Shown one piece after another: positions 1-13,599 of a stretch of 64,000 nucleotides of DNA (its first letter is position 1; every line of letters starts with the position of its first letter). This DNA is from Camarhynchus parvulus. Taxonomy: Eukaryota > Chordata > Aves > Passeriformes > Thraupidae. The notes under the pieces are model-generated. The model saw only the letters and a list, made by a program, of their open reading frames with translations. It was not told the origin of the DNA and did no database searches. A program made the translations under genes and the position numbers. The stretch spans positions 47,893,493 to 47,957,492 of the forward strand of contig NC_044573.1 in the NCBI RefSeq assembly GCF_901933205.1, read 5' to 3'.

Positions 1-3000
1 TCTCCTCTTCATTGTGCCCTTCTGTGAAGAGTCTAAATGTTTGTTTTCCCCCCTTTGGGAAGGGGAGGATAGCAATTAAATCTCCCTTTGTCTTCTCTTC
101 TCTGGAGTAAGCAAACCCAGCGGTCCCAGTCTTTGATCCTGCATGTGCTCCAATCTCTACTCCCTCTTTGTGATCCTCACAACATTTATCACAAGTGATA
201 CAGTAAGTAAGTAATACAAATCAAATTATTTTTGTATTCCAGCTGGAGTAAGGTAAAGGGGTAATAGCTTTTTGCAGCATTTTTATGCAAGTTTGAATAT
301 AAAATAACACAGATAATGGAATTGGGCATGAAAACAAAAGAAGGGAGCAGAGGTGTCACTGTGTCCCACTAGCCTTTAAGTCCTTATTCCCTGCACTATC
401 CCTGAGAAGCCATAAACAAAATATGGCACTGTAGATCCACTGCACATTGCATTTTTGAATACTCTAAACACAGCAGTTTAGGGAGGAAGTAGAGCACTGG
501 CTCCAGCTGTTGCTCAGTGAGAGCTATGGCATCATGACCCCAGGGGGATCCAGTCCCTCAAACAACACCATCCAGCCTCACAGGAGACTGCAGGCTGGGA
601 TATCCTAAAACTAATGGAAGTCACTAGCTGGGCTTTGCAGAGCTGCACAGATTGCTTGCAGTTTCCAGAAATGGTGCCTTGGTTAAAACACCAGGCCTGA
701 TTCATTATTTTATTATAGAGGTTTATTGGGGTTTGAATCACATTTCTCATTTTCCAAAACTTAAAAGCATTGGTAGAACTACTCTCAATTCATAAACTTA
801 AATATATATGTCTGGATAAGATTTTACTTTTAAATTTAAGGAGATAATAACATCCAGTAATCATAATTGAGGGTATAATAGCAAAACAATAATTTTCTGG
901 AAACATTGTATATCAAGAAAAAGAAAACTTGTAACATTACTGATTTTTATTTTCATGTTGAGATTCATATAGCCTGACACTTTTTGCCGTTTTCAAGTAT
1001 GAATGCAATGACAAACATTATTATTTCAAGACATTAATTCCTGTAATATTTCATTTCTGGAGGGGTTTTGTTCCTGACCTGTTGATACAATGTTCAAAAT
1101 CCCATATCCCTTTTCTTTTTTCTAAATCCTGTTAATTTTCTTCTTCCTCACTTTCTTCATCCATTTTACCTTATCTAGCTTGCAAGTAGAAAGGGGAGAG
1201 AAGAGCAAAGAGAAAACAGAACATCCACTTTAATTGTCTATTCAGGTATAAAAATATTCTGCGAACATTTTCAATTTTGTTATGGAAAACATTTCAACCA
1301 GCTCTAGAAGTTTAGGTAAAAATTGCCTAAGTAATTCTGTCACAAATACAAGATATCCTCATTTTCCCTAACTGTGATGTTTGGCAAATAAAAAGAAAAA
1401 TTATGGCAGATTAAAGTGACATGTGTTTTTCCAATTCTTGGTGTCATTTATTAGCTGCAAGACAGCTGCTTGATGTTTTTTTCCTTTTTCTTTTCTGATC
1501 TTTCCCACTTATTTAAAAGGAATAAAAAGAACTGGGCTGGAAACCCTCTCACAATCTCATAAAATGCCTCTGCATGATACTGCACATTTTCTTCCCTATT
1601 CTGTCAGTTGTTATAGTATATTTTATACAGGAAAGCCTTGGAAAATGTAAACCATGATTGTAGTATATGTCCTCTTGTTCTTGAAAGGCACTGTATTTTA
1701 GGAAGACTCATACCATGATTCCTGAGAGCTATTTTTAATCCTGTCAATATCTCATTTTATGACCTTGGGCAAAACTTCCCTCTGCCCTTCAGGCTACTCA
1801 TCTGTTATATAGGAACAGAAATCTGAGATACTTTAGGGCATTATGAAGTTTAATCAATATCTGTAGATTCCTCAGAGATGCTCAAAGGAAATTTGTCATC
1901 AAAATGGACAGTTCATACCAGTGTACATATACCCTATCAACCAAAACCTTCTGGAACCTTCTTATCTTGAGGCAGGGAGTAGAGATCATAAGCTATGTAT
2001 CTGTTTCATTTACTGTCATCTACCTACTGCCAGCTGCATGCACAAGTAGACAAAATCACTGCCCAATTTTTCCCATTCATTTTTTTATAAGCAAATGCAA
2101 ACAGTGAAGAGAGCATGCTCTGACATTGACCTTTGCGGCACCACTGTGCTGCCCACTTTGCCAAAACTGGGGTTTTCTGGTTGTTTGCTGAGCTGCCATC
2201 CACCCAGTAGAGTGATCTGTCTTCTTTCTCCCTGGTTTTATACGAGACAGCAGTAAGAGGAAACAGAAACTCCAAACTAGGATGCCCTCACTGTGTGTGG
2301 GATCCCATTGTGAGTGCAAGGTAAAGGAGAGATGAAGAAGCAGAATAAGTTCATCCAATATTTTATGCTGTGAATGCATTATCAGCTATAATGAGCCTAG
2401 GCCAGTGGGGTGGCCAATGACAGGCACTTTTCAAGCTTTTTTAAGATGACCATCTGTTGGCATTACTGTGGAACATGCATTAAAAAGAATTTATTTTTTT
2501 ATAAACTTCATATGATGATAGTCCTACTCAAAAAAGGCTTATTCAGGGCCATACACACAGTTGACATCTGTGTTTATAATTCTCTTTTTCTTGCAATCAT
2601 GGGCATTAAATTTATCAATGCATTGACACTGGGTCAGAGGAAAGCAGGTATTTGGATGAGAAATTGTTATATAGCAGTTTAGCTTGAAGAGCATTTTCCA
2701 GATGTGAAATACTCATGATTGACCATAGTTAACTGTGAAGTCTATGATTTTCTTGAATTTTTCACAGGTTTGCCTCATGTGCAGAAGATAGGCATTTCAT
2801 AGCTCAAGGCTTTCATAGGTTCCTCTAATTAAGTCAGTGTAATAAAATAGCTTACTAAAACATGCCTTGAGATATATAGAATATGTATATATTGACCAAC
2901 AGGTATTCATCTCCTGGCAGAAGTTTGTAGTTACATGATTAGATGCTATGCTAGGTGCCAAATGTAGATACTTTTCCTTTTTCATTGCAAATGCTCCAAG

Positions 3001-6000
3001 ACAGACCCAGCTAAACTGAAAGTGCAAAACCCACAAATTATTGTCACCTACTGTTGTTTTCCTTCAGGAAACGTTACTGGAGTACAGTTTACAGCTTGTC
3101 AGCACTTGTTAAGACAGGTGTCTGAGAGCTGGAATTCTTCCAGTCCAAGTGAGTTTTCAGTCCTCTTTCTTGAAGTATCTGCCTGCAAACAGGAGTGTCA
3201 CAGACAGAGATGACTGCTGGGCTTTCTGCAGGGAGATTGTGAAGATCATAACTGCTCTATTGTACAGCCTCCTTCCTCTGAAATCCTTATTTTACATCTG
3301 CAGGCTGCAAAAACCTCTTCCAGTTATTCACGTTTTCAGCCTCCATTCTCCTCCAGACATAGAAGCTGCACTTATCCCTGTGTTATAATAACATGATCAT
3401 ACAGGGTCGTGAATTGTTTTCTTTGGGATTAACACCCCTGTGCCAGTCCCCCAGGATGTCAATCTCTTCCTGGGATTAATACTGTCCAACCTTCTTCAGC
3501 ACTGATCAAGTGCACTTGCTCCATCCTTCGCCTTGTTGCTGCCTGTCCCTTCAGTTGTTGATAAGGTTAATTCAAGTTATACACCCAAGCCTGTCTACAG
3601 TGGGAAATCCTTCCTGGAAAAAGGTGCTGCAAGAGGTGCAAAATCTCCTGAAATAATGATATAGGCAACCCCTTAAAGGCAAAGACTGTCACTTAAATCA
3701 AACCAAGAAAATTAAATAATAATGAAGTTTTAGTTTAGACAGCCAAGTTACAAACTGCGAAGACCTGATATGTGGCAGCCTGATGTTTAATTTTCCTCTG
3801 CTTTTTAAAAAAATGATAGAATATGTCAGATCAAAAGTATTTAATTGCAAAAATGCAAGTATTTATGCAATATAGTCCTATGCTGCTCCATCTCTCTCAG
3901 CCATCCCTCATTCAGGCTGAGATGCAGGTCTAAATGTGGATCTTTGTTCAAATAAATTACGTCAATTGAATAATGCACAGTTGTTAACTGAATAGTGATT
4001 GCAGCTGCTAGTCACACACTACTTACTTCTTTCAGTAGCTCAGGTGGTATTTAGTTGGGTTCATAATGCACTTCATGTAGGTGTTTTAATTATCTAACAC
4101 TCCTGAAGTCAGGAAAATTCAAATGGGAAAGATTTTTAAGACGAAGAGATAAAGCATATAAACGGAGGACCTAGGGTTTTATCTGAAGAAAACATCAACT
4201 GCTGCACACAAAGTCTTTAATCTTAAAGATTACAAGTCAATTCAAGCCCTTACTTCATTTTTACTCACAGCATAATAATTACTGCTCATTCTTGAAGAGA
4301 ACAATTACTTCCTTTTCTTTCTGAGGGTCACATTACAGGGACCTGTGTACTTTATATATTTCCTTCATCTCTGCATCCTCTGCAGAAGCACAGTAAGTGG
4401 AAAAGGGGCAAGAAAATCAGAAAGAGGGAGTCTTCTGGCACAGGGACATGCAAATGAGCAAGAAGAAAGGCAATGAATGGGGAAAGAGAAGAAAGAGTAG
4501 ATGAAAGTGGTGAATAGAATAAATAGCCAGACTTGTGGTACCTGGCAAGTTGCTAACAAGCGGACAGTATTGCCTTTTGTAAACAGGCTCTTTGATGTGG
4601 GATTTGAAAAAGCTGAAGCTCCTGCCCCAGTACATCTCCAAAGGGTTGCTATTTTTCTCAACTTGTTATGGATGTTTTTAACCTGCTGCCTGCAATGGCC
4701 AAGGACTTCATCTCACTGGACCCCACAGCCACCTGCTCTAAGACCCTCCCTCATCATCTCTTTTCCTGTCATCTGAAGCCTGTTCACATGATGTGCTGTC
4801 AATGCCCTCCATAAAAACAGAAAGGGTCTTGGTGTCACTAGTGCCACAGAAGGAGGTGTGCAGGGGAGTTCTGGAGATGATGGGGATATTTGATTCAGAA
4901 CTGCACTCCAGGCCTGAAACAGAACATCAGACTACATAATAACAGCTGAATTCAGGTCTGCAGAAGGAAGAGGTTATTACAGGCAGTAGGCCTTACTGCA
5001 AGGAACAGTGAAGAGCAAGGAGCAGTGGAATCCTTCTGACTTCTAAATTGTACAGACCATGTTTGATTTTACATACATCCTTCTTTTTTCCCTTTTCTTA
5101 CATATAGCATGACATTCTGATTCATGTATTGGAATTTAAATGCCTTAGCAAACTACAAAAGCCCAATTCACTTATCTGAATCCTAACTAGTTCTTTGTGT
5201 ATTATGATGAAGAAGTTTCACAGCTTAAGAACTGTATTTAAAAAGCAAGTAAACAAATTTTCCTGAATTGTGTCTCATTTCCAGCTTTCCAATTTCATAA
5301 GTCTTTGTTTCTGTTTTATGAGACAGCTTTAATGGAGATTTCCAGAAGAGCTTCTCTACGTTGCTACTGATTTTGAACATTTCATCCATTATGTTCCATA
5401 AGACAATAATAAAGGAAAATTTGGAATGCTTAATATTTATAATGGATTTGCTATGAACTTAGTTCCCATTTGAATAAATGTATCATGCCATATTTTCATT
5501 GATCTATTTAATGAAATAGCATTTAGGACATTTTTTAATACCTCCACAACGTGGAAAGCTTTATTCTCCAAAAGTCTTTGTTCATAATTCCTACAGGACC
5601 TTTATTGAGGCTGGTGACAAGTACAAGGTACAGCACTGAAGGTATAAATGACCCTTTGAAATTACTCACTTTGTTTTCAGTCTCATTCTTATTTATTACT
5701 AAGCTGATCTTTGCTCTCCTAGCAAAGGAAGATAGAGTTCCTTAAATCTTGCCTATTGCAGTAGTGGAGCTTTACAGTAAATGTTATTGGACTGCCAGAA
5801 TTTTCTAGGTAACAGAGGACAGTGGCACAAATTCTATCTGCTCCACACCTCAACTTTTGCAGACTGACTTTAAAACTTTCAAACAGTCAAACATTACATT
5901 ATAAATTGAAATATGTGTGTGCATTTCTAAAGGGTGAGTGACTAGCCATGTACTTGAAATGATGAGGTTATGGTGTGGTTTCCCTTTTGAGGTATTAAGG

Positions 6001-6985
6001 CCTTAAAGTTTTATTATTCTTACCATTTCAATGTCATTCAGAAGTATCCATCTAATACAGTCACGGAAAAATTGCTCTCCTTCCTTTTTTCTTTTGAGTT
6101 CAAAACAATCTGGCCTTTTACTTCCTTAGGTCTCTAGAAAAATAGAGGAAGGACAGAATCCTACATAGGAAATCAAAATGGGTAGGATACTATTTCTCAT
6201 ATAAGGTTTTAGTTCTGCTGGAATTTTGATTGTTTATGAGAAGTATTTGTAACCTTTACCCTTCTTGCCACAAGAATTCATCTAACCTTCTTGTCTATAC
6301 ATGCAGTGACAAACAAGACTTTTAAATCAGACCAGTTACCTATTAGCCCTGTAATCAAGGAGAGGCTGGCACAGCAGATGCAGCAGCCCATCACTGGGCT
6401 CAGGTCACAGTCTGGAGAGCTGCCAGTGAATACCCATGTGCCTGACATGTGAATCAAATTACCCTCCTACAAGCAGTGTCCAGAGAAAGACTTATCTCAT
6501 TAATTATACATGGAAATTGAGACCCAGCAGCATTTGATGAGATTCTGTATTTCAAGCCTTGATTTTTTTTTTTGATGCTGTCAGCAGCAGATCAACAATC
6601 TAATTAAAATGGCCATCAAAGCAGATCTGAAACACATTAAATGATTCCCATTAATGTCATATTTAATTTAGTGGTTCAGTGTTGAAGATGTTCATTACTG
6701 TCCTTTGCTTGATTTTGAACTTCTGGGCAAGTTTTATTAATGACATTTATATCTCTAGAAACATAAACTCACTGTTTACATATCTAATACCTCTTCTGTC
6801 TTCACTCCCAGCTTTATTGCATCTGGGTTGCCAGCTACCCCTTGGTTACTTCTTCAGAACACCCTGGGAAACTTAGAAAGTGTGGGGCAATTGCAACCAA
6901 GGGGGAATGGCACCAACTTTTTTGTGCTGTTTGTTCTCCCTGTCCTTCACAGCAGGTTTTTTGTCTAATTGTACAACTGAATTGA
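1..6985. other. Gene-free AT-rich stretch
   Basis: I see no supportable gene or recognised transposon here. The reading frames are under about 100 codons, have no familiar motifs and overlap on both strands. The sequence is unique-looking and AT-rich with short T and A runs, for example the T run near 6563-6574. An ATGCAAAT octamer lies at 4448-4455. The part around 3420-3620 is slightly richer in C and T and could be an old unrecognised repeat, but nothing in it allows a family call. Confidence 0.6.
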
Positions 6986-7265
6986 GTCTAGTGATAAGAC
7001 CTGAAGAAATGGCCTGAAGTTGTGTCGGGGGAGGTTTAGGTTGGATATCAGGAAAGGGTTCTTCACCAAGAGGGTGGTTGGGCACTGGAACAGGTGCCCC
7101 AGGCAAGTGGTCACAGCACCAAGCCTGACAGAATTCAAGTGTTTGGACAAAGCTCTCAGGCACCTGGTGTGACTCCTGGGGATGGTGCTGCGCAGGGCTG
7201 GGAGTTGGACTCGATGATCCTTGAGGGTCCCTTCCAACTCAGCATATTCAGTAATTCTGTAATTC
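6986..7265 (+). mobile_element. CR1 LINE fragment, 3' end
   Basis: This is a 5'-truncated CR1 retrotransposon in sense orientation. From about 6991 it follows the CR1 ORF2 C-terminal region and 3' UTR: an AAATGGCCTGAAGTTGTG block, GGTTGGATATCAGGAAAGGG, GGGCACTGGAACAGG, and AAGCCTGACAGAATTCAAG. Near the end come TTGGACTCGATGATCCTTG and CCCTTCCAACTCAG, then degenerate 3' octamers (ATTCAGTAATTCTGTAATTC) ending near 7265. In intact elements these sequences encode and follow the reverse transcriptase C-terminus. Here the frame is disrupted and only about 280 bp remain. The overlapping minus-strand reading frames are antisense shadows. The 3' end type matches the copies at 23455 and 32689, which suggests related subfamilies. 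The 5' boundary is uncertain by some tens of bases. Confidence 0.9.
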
Positions 7266-7498
7266 ATTGACACGATGGGATGGTCAGATGTTCCCATGGA
7301 CCATCAGGGGTCTTTCTGACTGCTGTGCACCAGAACTCACAGGGTGCTGTGAGTAAGGAAGACTGAATTGCAGTATTTGCTAAAATAGCCTCTTAGAGGT
7401 CAGATGAGATGTGAAAGTCTCAACATCGAGCTCTGTAGAATGACTTTGCTATTCTTTCTTGTGGGATAGTCAGGAATGCAAAAGGCATCTGTCACTAA

Positions 7499-7510
7499 CC
7501 CCCCCCCCCC
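7499..7510. repeat. C12 homopolymer
   Basis: There is an uninterrupted run of 12 cytosines (12 guanines on the other strand) in otherwise AT-rich sequence, followed by an A-rich segment. Such runs are prone to length errors in replication and sequencing, so the exact length may be variable or an assembly artefact. Confidence 0.9.
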
Positions 7511-8740
7511 ATAAAAAGAAGAAAGAAAAAAGGTATTCTGAGAGGGTGTTGTTACCTCTTTTTTTGTCTTGTACAGATGGTTGTGTTTTTATTTTTAAAG
7601 CAGATTTGTATAATGGAATGGAGGATAAAATAAACCTAGTTATGAAAAAAAATTTATCCAAACCACAATTGTGCAATCAGTGTATATATGCTGTCTATGT
7701 ATACATTGCCTTACTCTAAAATAGCATCTTCCAAGGAACATGTGGAAGCTTTACATTATTGATCTTAGTGTGATAAGAAGTCACAGTATTTTTTTGTCTA
7801 ATAAAACTGTGACAGAGTTAGAAAAACACCTTTGCTAAATACTTTTAGACATTATGAAAACTTCAAATTCAGAAGAATGCAGATATTTAGCATCTTTGGT
7901 GATCCAGGAAAGATTTCAAATAGTGTAGCAGAATTGCATCAAGGAGAAATTGATGGCTTTCCCAGAAATATTTTTTCATTACCCATGAAAATGATATATT
8001 TTTTTTTGTTGTTTCACATAGCTAACTGTGGTCACCACCTAAAGAACAATTCTAATCGGGAAAACACTAGAAATACTTAATTGTGTTGGAGGCATTTCAG
8101 TTTTGGAGAGAAGCAACAAAATCATTCCTTTATAGTGACACAATAAGGGACTTTTACATAAGCAGACACCAAAAAGTCAGTTACCAGAAGGAGTAAAGAC
8201 CAAATTTTTGAAGATTATAAACACCATATTACAGGAAGAGTGATTCAAACAGTGCCTGTCTGAAATAAATGAGATGAAATTCAGCAAGACTCAGATGAAT
8301 GTTAGCATGTAATATTTTACAGTTTTAGGATATTAGAATGTCAGAATCTGTTACTCTGGAAAAATCACCCAGAGTAAATCTCATCTCACTATCTAAAAAA
8401 GGATTGGGGAAAAAAATCATGACTTTTTAGAACTACATATATATCTCTGAAAGGGAGTAAGTCTTTAATTCTGAGCAAAGTTTTTGCCATGAGTGGGATT
8501 ATATGGCACTAGTAGTTTACTGAGACTGTCTACAAAGAGAAACAGAAATGTGTTAAATTAATTATGTCTCTGTAATATGCTAGCAGAACAAGTCAGCCTT
8601 GTAATAACTGTATCCTGCCTTTGCAGAACATTGACCTTAGATGTGAATAAGCCCTGGACATTTTGGCTGTATCTGTACCAGTAATTGAAAAGGGAAGACT
8701 CCTATAGGCTGTAATTCAGCCATCCATACCATAACATTGT

Positions 8741-8780
8741 TACAATGATACACTTTATACACATTTATACAATGATACAC
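8741..8780. repeat. 13-bp direct repeat
   Basis: The 13-mer TACAATGATACAC occurs at 8741-8753 and exactly again at 8768-8780, 27 bp apart. The intervening sequence (TTTATACACATTTA) is itself A/T/C-only. This is most likely a small local duplication by slippage. Confidence 0.75.
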
Positions 8781-9589
8781 GATATTGTTACCCGATACCC
8801 TTTTGGAACAATGCCCAAGCACTGTCACTTTTCTGAGTTTTAGAGGGGGCAGACACTATAGTTCCTACAACCCTGAACTTTTCCATGTGAATGTGTCATT
8901 TCAGCTGAACCAGTGACAAGAATTTTGCTAGCAAGGCAAAAAAATTGTTGCTTTCTGGTTGAATTGAATTATATTTTTGGCGGCTCTAAGGAATTTCCTG
9001 TCAAAATTCTACAGTTAGTTAAAGGTGATTTTCTTCTTTTCTGATTTGAGCCTCCTTCTGTGTACAGCACTTTAAAAAAAACATTTTTAATGCCAGTCTG
9101 CTTTTCTTTCTGAACTCATTGATAAATCCCAAAGAATTAAGTTTTTTAATTGGAGTACAAAACGTTTGCACAAGATTACCTGGAGAAATGATAATTTTAG
9201 GCTCCCTACAAAGACATACTTCTATTGCTGCTAACAGTGTGATATAGTCATTCTGGAGAAATATTAATCATACAGACTGACTAGACTTCTAAAATATAAT
9301 ATATTGGTCTCCAGTGGTTTAGCAGTAATATTGGTTTATTTACAGTTTGATAATTTTAATTGCATTAGGAAAAAACCCCAAGTATTTTCTCCTGTTTTCA
9401 ATCACAAACAACTTTAGCTCTTTGTACTTCAGAAACAGAAGTGAATTCTTTCCTCCATGGTTTCTTTGCTTCCTCCTGTTTTTGAGTTTGCTATATTGTC
9501 AAACCTGTGAATTTTCATGTGTATGTCAAAGACACACATTCTGTAGAATTCTCTAAAACACACTTGATTTCAAGCAATAATGTGGCTTT

Positions 9590-9622
9590 AATCTTTTTCT
9601 TTTTTCTTTTTTTTTTTTCCAA
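9590..9622 (+). repeat. T-rich pyrimidine tract
   Basis: This is a nearly pure T tract with a few interspersed C bases. It is followed at 9639-9653 by G runs of six and four. It is low-complexity sequence. It could resemble a splice-acceptor polypyrimidine tract, but no exon can be supported next to it. Confidence 0.8.
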
Positions 9623-12600
9623 GTATTTTCCTATTTTTGGGGGGTAGGAGGGGAGCAAAAATATGTTCTGTGGCTCCAGAGAAAAGACTGGGTTCTGGTC
9701 ATCTGGAGAGGAAGGAGCTGCCTCTAATGCTGTCCCACTTTAATAGATATGCCAGGGAAACCATGTTGGTTTTTTTCCTCAGGAAACATCATCTGAATTG
9801 GATGGCACAGAAAACCAGATTGGAATTAGAATTAAATTACACTTAGTGATTATGCTATTGCAGAAGCACTTCCAGCACATTTTGGGGTAACTGTATTACT
9901 TCTGCCTTTCCTAGAGGCAGTGAGTGTATAGAAATGCACTTCAGCAGTGATCAGGTCCTGTCCCCCAAGGCTTATATTTCTCACTGCAGGTAAGCAGAGA
10001 GCCAGGATTAGTGAATAAATGTAATAAGACTCAGAAGTTCTGATGTTTTTTCTGTAGGTAATACAGGTACAAAATCAAGTTCCAATTTATCACTACCTAC
10101 CAACATCCTATTTAGTGTCTCCCAGAATAAGATAGCTGCTCCACTAGGTGATTTATTCCAGACTTTTAATATAATTTTATTTTTAACAAAAGGGTCTTTG
10201 AATCAAGTGCTTACTGCATGGATAAATCTAACATCTCTCTGCCCTTTGAAGACTTTCTTAGACATATCTGGGTTAGTGAAGTTAATGTGTTAAAAATACA
10301 GCAAGGTCTCCTTTCAGAGACAGAAAACTACACATTGAATTTAAGTCTGCTGAAATGTGTCTAGGTGTACACTCAGGAGGAAAAAAACCATTAAGTATTC
10401 CAAGTCTTATGCTTTTACAATACAACACAGAACTAAGTGTGTATAATCAGACTAAGCCAGAATATTCTGATGTGTGAACTGACAGAAACCAGGGTAATGT
10501 GACTCCCCTTCCTCCGCTGATGCTTACAAGAATTATCTTGCACTTCCTCTTACATTTTTTCTCAGAGGATTTCCAGATTCTTTATAAACACAGACAAATC
10601 AAGCTCTCTGTACTCCAAGCATGCATATAATCTAAATGTCTTTACATATGCTGTAACAAGTCTCACAGAAACAGGTCTCTGGAAAGAGCTCTGTGGGCAG
10701 GAGCCCTCGCAGCCCACACAGGTGGCAGGGGATGCTGGGCTCCCAGGGGGGACAGCAAATGTGCATGTGACAGTGCATCCTCTGCTTCTGTGCAGTGATT
10801 TTCATAAATTTTTTAATTTGGCTCTGTCAGCTTATCTTTGCTTTCTGTGCTCAAATGCTTTTTAGGCAGGATCCAGGTAGCCTGATACTCAATTGACTCA
10901 ATGCCTGAGTCTCTTAAATCTTTTCCATTCCAATAAAGAGGAAAAAGAATTTATTGCAGTCAACCTTGTTGAAGTGTCATTTGAAAAAATAAAAAAGCAA
11001 CTATGCATTTAAACTACAGCACTTTGTTAGACTCACATCTTTTACAGTCCTATGCAATTAACCTCACATGGCTGAGTTAAGACTTTAACCACAGCACTAT
11101 CCAGTTACTTCAGCCAAAGCTGTGATGTAATTGAGCATTAAAGACCTAATTACTAGCACCAGCATGATTTTAGAGCATTTCTTAGAATGACTGCATGGTA
11201 TGAAATCTAATAATCCACTTCTAGATATAGCTTATTAATGGCACATGCATGGAAAACAGCTTTGGGAGACAGTTTTTCCCTATGAGCACAATTAGTTGAA
11301 TAAAACGTGCAGATAACTCAACACTGTTGTCATGAACATATAGTTGCAAAAGCTGAGTGTTCAGATGTTTGCATACCACAAACATGTGATGAAAACTGCT
11401 GTGAGTGATGCTCACCAAAACTCCTGCTATCAGTTTCCTCTGAGTAGTGAGTTTCCTACTCTATGACTGTGGATGTGTTTTCCTATTGATTGGAAATAAA
11501 TACAATTAATTGTTTCTCTGGAGAATCCTCCATGGGGTGCCTACCGCCCCGATAGGTGGGTGATGGTGCAGCTGCAGTAATGAAGGCAGCAAAATATTTC
11601 TGCAGTTTGGAAAAAAGGAGTAAAAATGTATTTTACTTATTTAATCTTCTCAGTGCATCTTGAAAATCCTGAGTCAGGTGTTTGAAGCTTTTATTGATTC
11701 TACAGCAGAAGTGAACTTTCCACACTGTCATGGAGACAGCTGCAAGCAGGTGGGTGTTTTGCTGTTTTCATAATGCATAAAATGGTCTAAAGAGCTAGAC
11801 ACCTAGCTCAGCATTTCTGAAGGTTTCAGATGAGTGCAAAACTTACTGCTCAGCCTATTACTAAATCATGAAAATGTGCTTATTTTGCTTGTTCAGTATG
11901 GAGTATATTCACACAGATTTTTTTTCCTTCTTGCTTATCCACAAAGCCAGGTAGCCATCTATCCACACAGATGGGCAATGAAGACTTAAAGGATACAGCT
12001 CTGGTAGCATATTCAGAGAACTAGGAAAACTATTCATACCTGTGAATGTGGAGGCCTGCAAATGCATTGTATAATCCATGCACAAAGAGCTCAAATTAGT
12101 GCCCTATGTCATCGTAATACTCTGGTGAGTCACAGGACCTCTATCCTGTAGGACCTGATAATGGAAGAATCTTCATTTTGGTCCCTGGAAGATGCTCAGC
12201 TTTGATCCTGAAGAGCTACAGCCTGGGTTCTATGTATGTGGGTACTTACTCCTCAGTAACTCTTTGGCCCCCTGGCATTTCTTCTGCTGCGTTAACCATA
12301 GCAGAGGGTTCAGTGTGACAGAAACTGATTAAAAACAGCCTTTGTCATGTGTGGTACCAAGATCCTACAGCCATCAGATGATGAAAATTTCCCATCACAT
12401 GTTTTGAGACCAACTTCCAAGAGGTTGAGAAATACATTCCCTTCATCAGTCCCCTGAGTAACCACTACTGTCATCATTAAATTGTGTTAGAGATGATGTC
12501 TGGGATCAGAGCAAATTTTGAGGTTTCTCCCAGTCTAGAGTGCCTTGGTGTATAACATTAAATGTACAGCCTGTTCTTGTGGTTCAGAGAGTTTTCACCA

Positions 12601-13564
12601 CAAGAAAGGGTAGTGGAGTGATAAAATGGGTGGCTGTATGAAAAAGAATCTCTGCTCCTTTCAATTCAGGGACACAAAGAACAACTCTGCTCAATTTTCA
12701 TGTACAGCACAATAAAGACAATTTATAGTCAAGTGGAACAGAATTTGAAGACAGATTTCATGGAGTAGTTATTCTGAAAAAAATAGATTTTGCTTTAAAT
12801 ATGTAGGATTTCAATAATAGGTGTAATGCATTTATAAATGGTGGTGTTTTTGTAACTAGTGCTGCTGGAGCAGCTTTGTTGCAGCTGTATTCATGTGATT
12901 TCAGCATCTCATTCAGTTATGAACAGCAGAAAGAGGCTCACACACTGAAAAATATCTCAGGCATCCATATAAATTTCTCTATTATTTTTTATGACCTTGG
13001 TATTGCAAATACCAGATTTTATTTCCTTTAGGGCACTTATGAATGTCACATTTTTGTATTAGCCTCTTCCTAAGTAACCTCAGGGTGTTTCATTTACATT
13101 TAAATCATTGGAGTTTTGAGTCCGGGTTTTATTCTTTTTCCCTTTAAATTTGTTCAGTGCAGAGCTCTCTGCTTCAGCCCTTCAGGACATCTCAAACTTG
13201 TTGGGTCAAGGAAGGATTTTGCTGAAGCTGAGTTTTGGGCATTTGAGCATTTGGGCATGTCTGAGGTGCTTTGTGCTATTAGACCAAAAAGGTAAATTAG
13301 CAGCCTCATCCTTGTTCTAAGGACATGCTTTCAACTGAATTAAGTTATCATATCTTCACACAACTTTTGCCATTATATTAAATTGATGGACTTTTCAGGA
13401 ACTTTCCCCAAGATTCTTCCTTCAAAATGTTTGAAGCTTCCCATGACTCAGATGAGATTTAGAGCAGCAGACCTAATTTCAGTAGCAAAGTTTCCTTTTA
13501 TGAAATTTAATGGAGCTATGTGTCTTTCATTGGAGAGCTCATACTCTTTTAGATTAGAGACAGA

Positions 13565-13599
13565 AATATTTAGAGCTATTATGAATATTTAGAGCTATT
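13565..13599. repeat. 19-bp-period tandem duplication
   Basis: AATATTTAGAGCTATT occurs at 13565-13580 and again at 13584-13599, with ATG between the copies. The repeat period is 19 bp with about 1.8 copies. It is a short slippage-type duplication with no evident function. Confidence 0.8.

Noticed and set aside
6873..7297. Two minus-strand ORFs of 96 and 110 codons
   Set aside because: They are antisense shadows of the CR1 fragment at 6986-7265.
9639..9653. G-quadruplex next to the T tract
   Set aside because: There are only two G runs of adequate length, which does not meet the four-run requirement.
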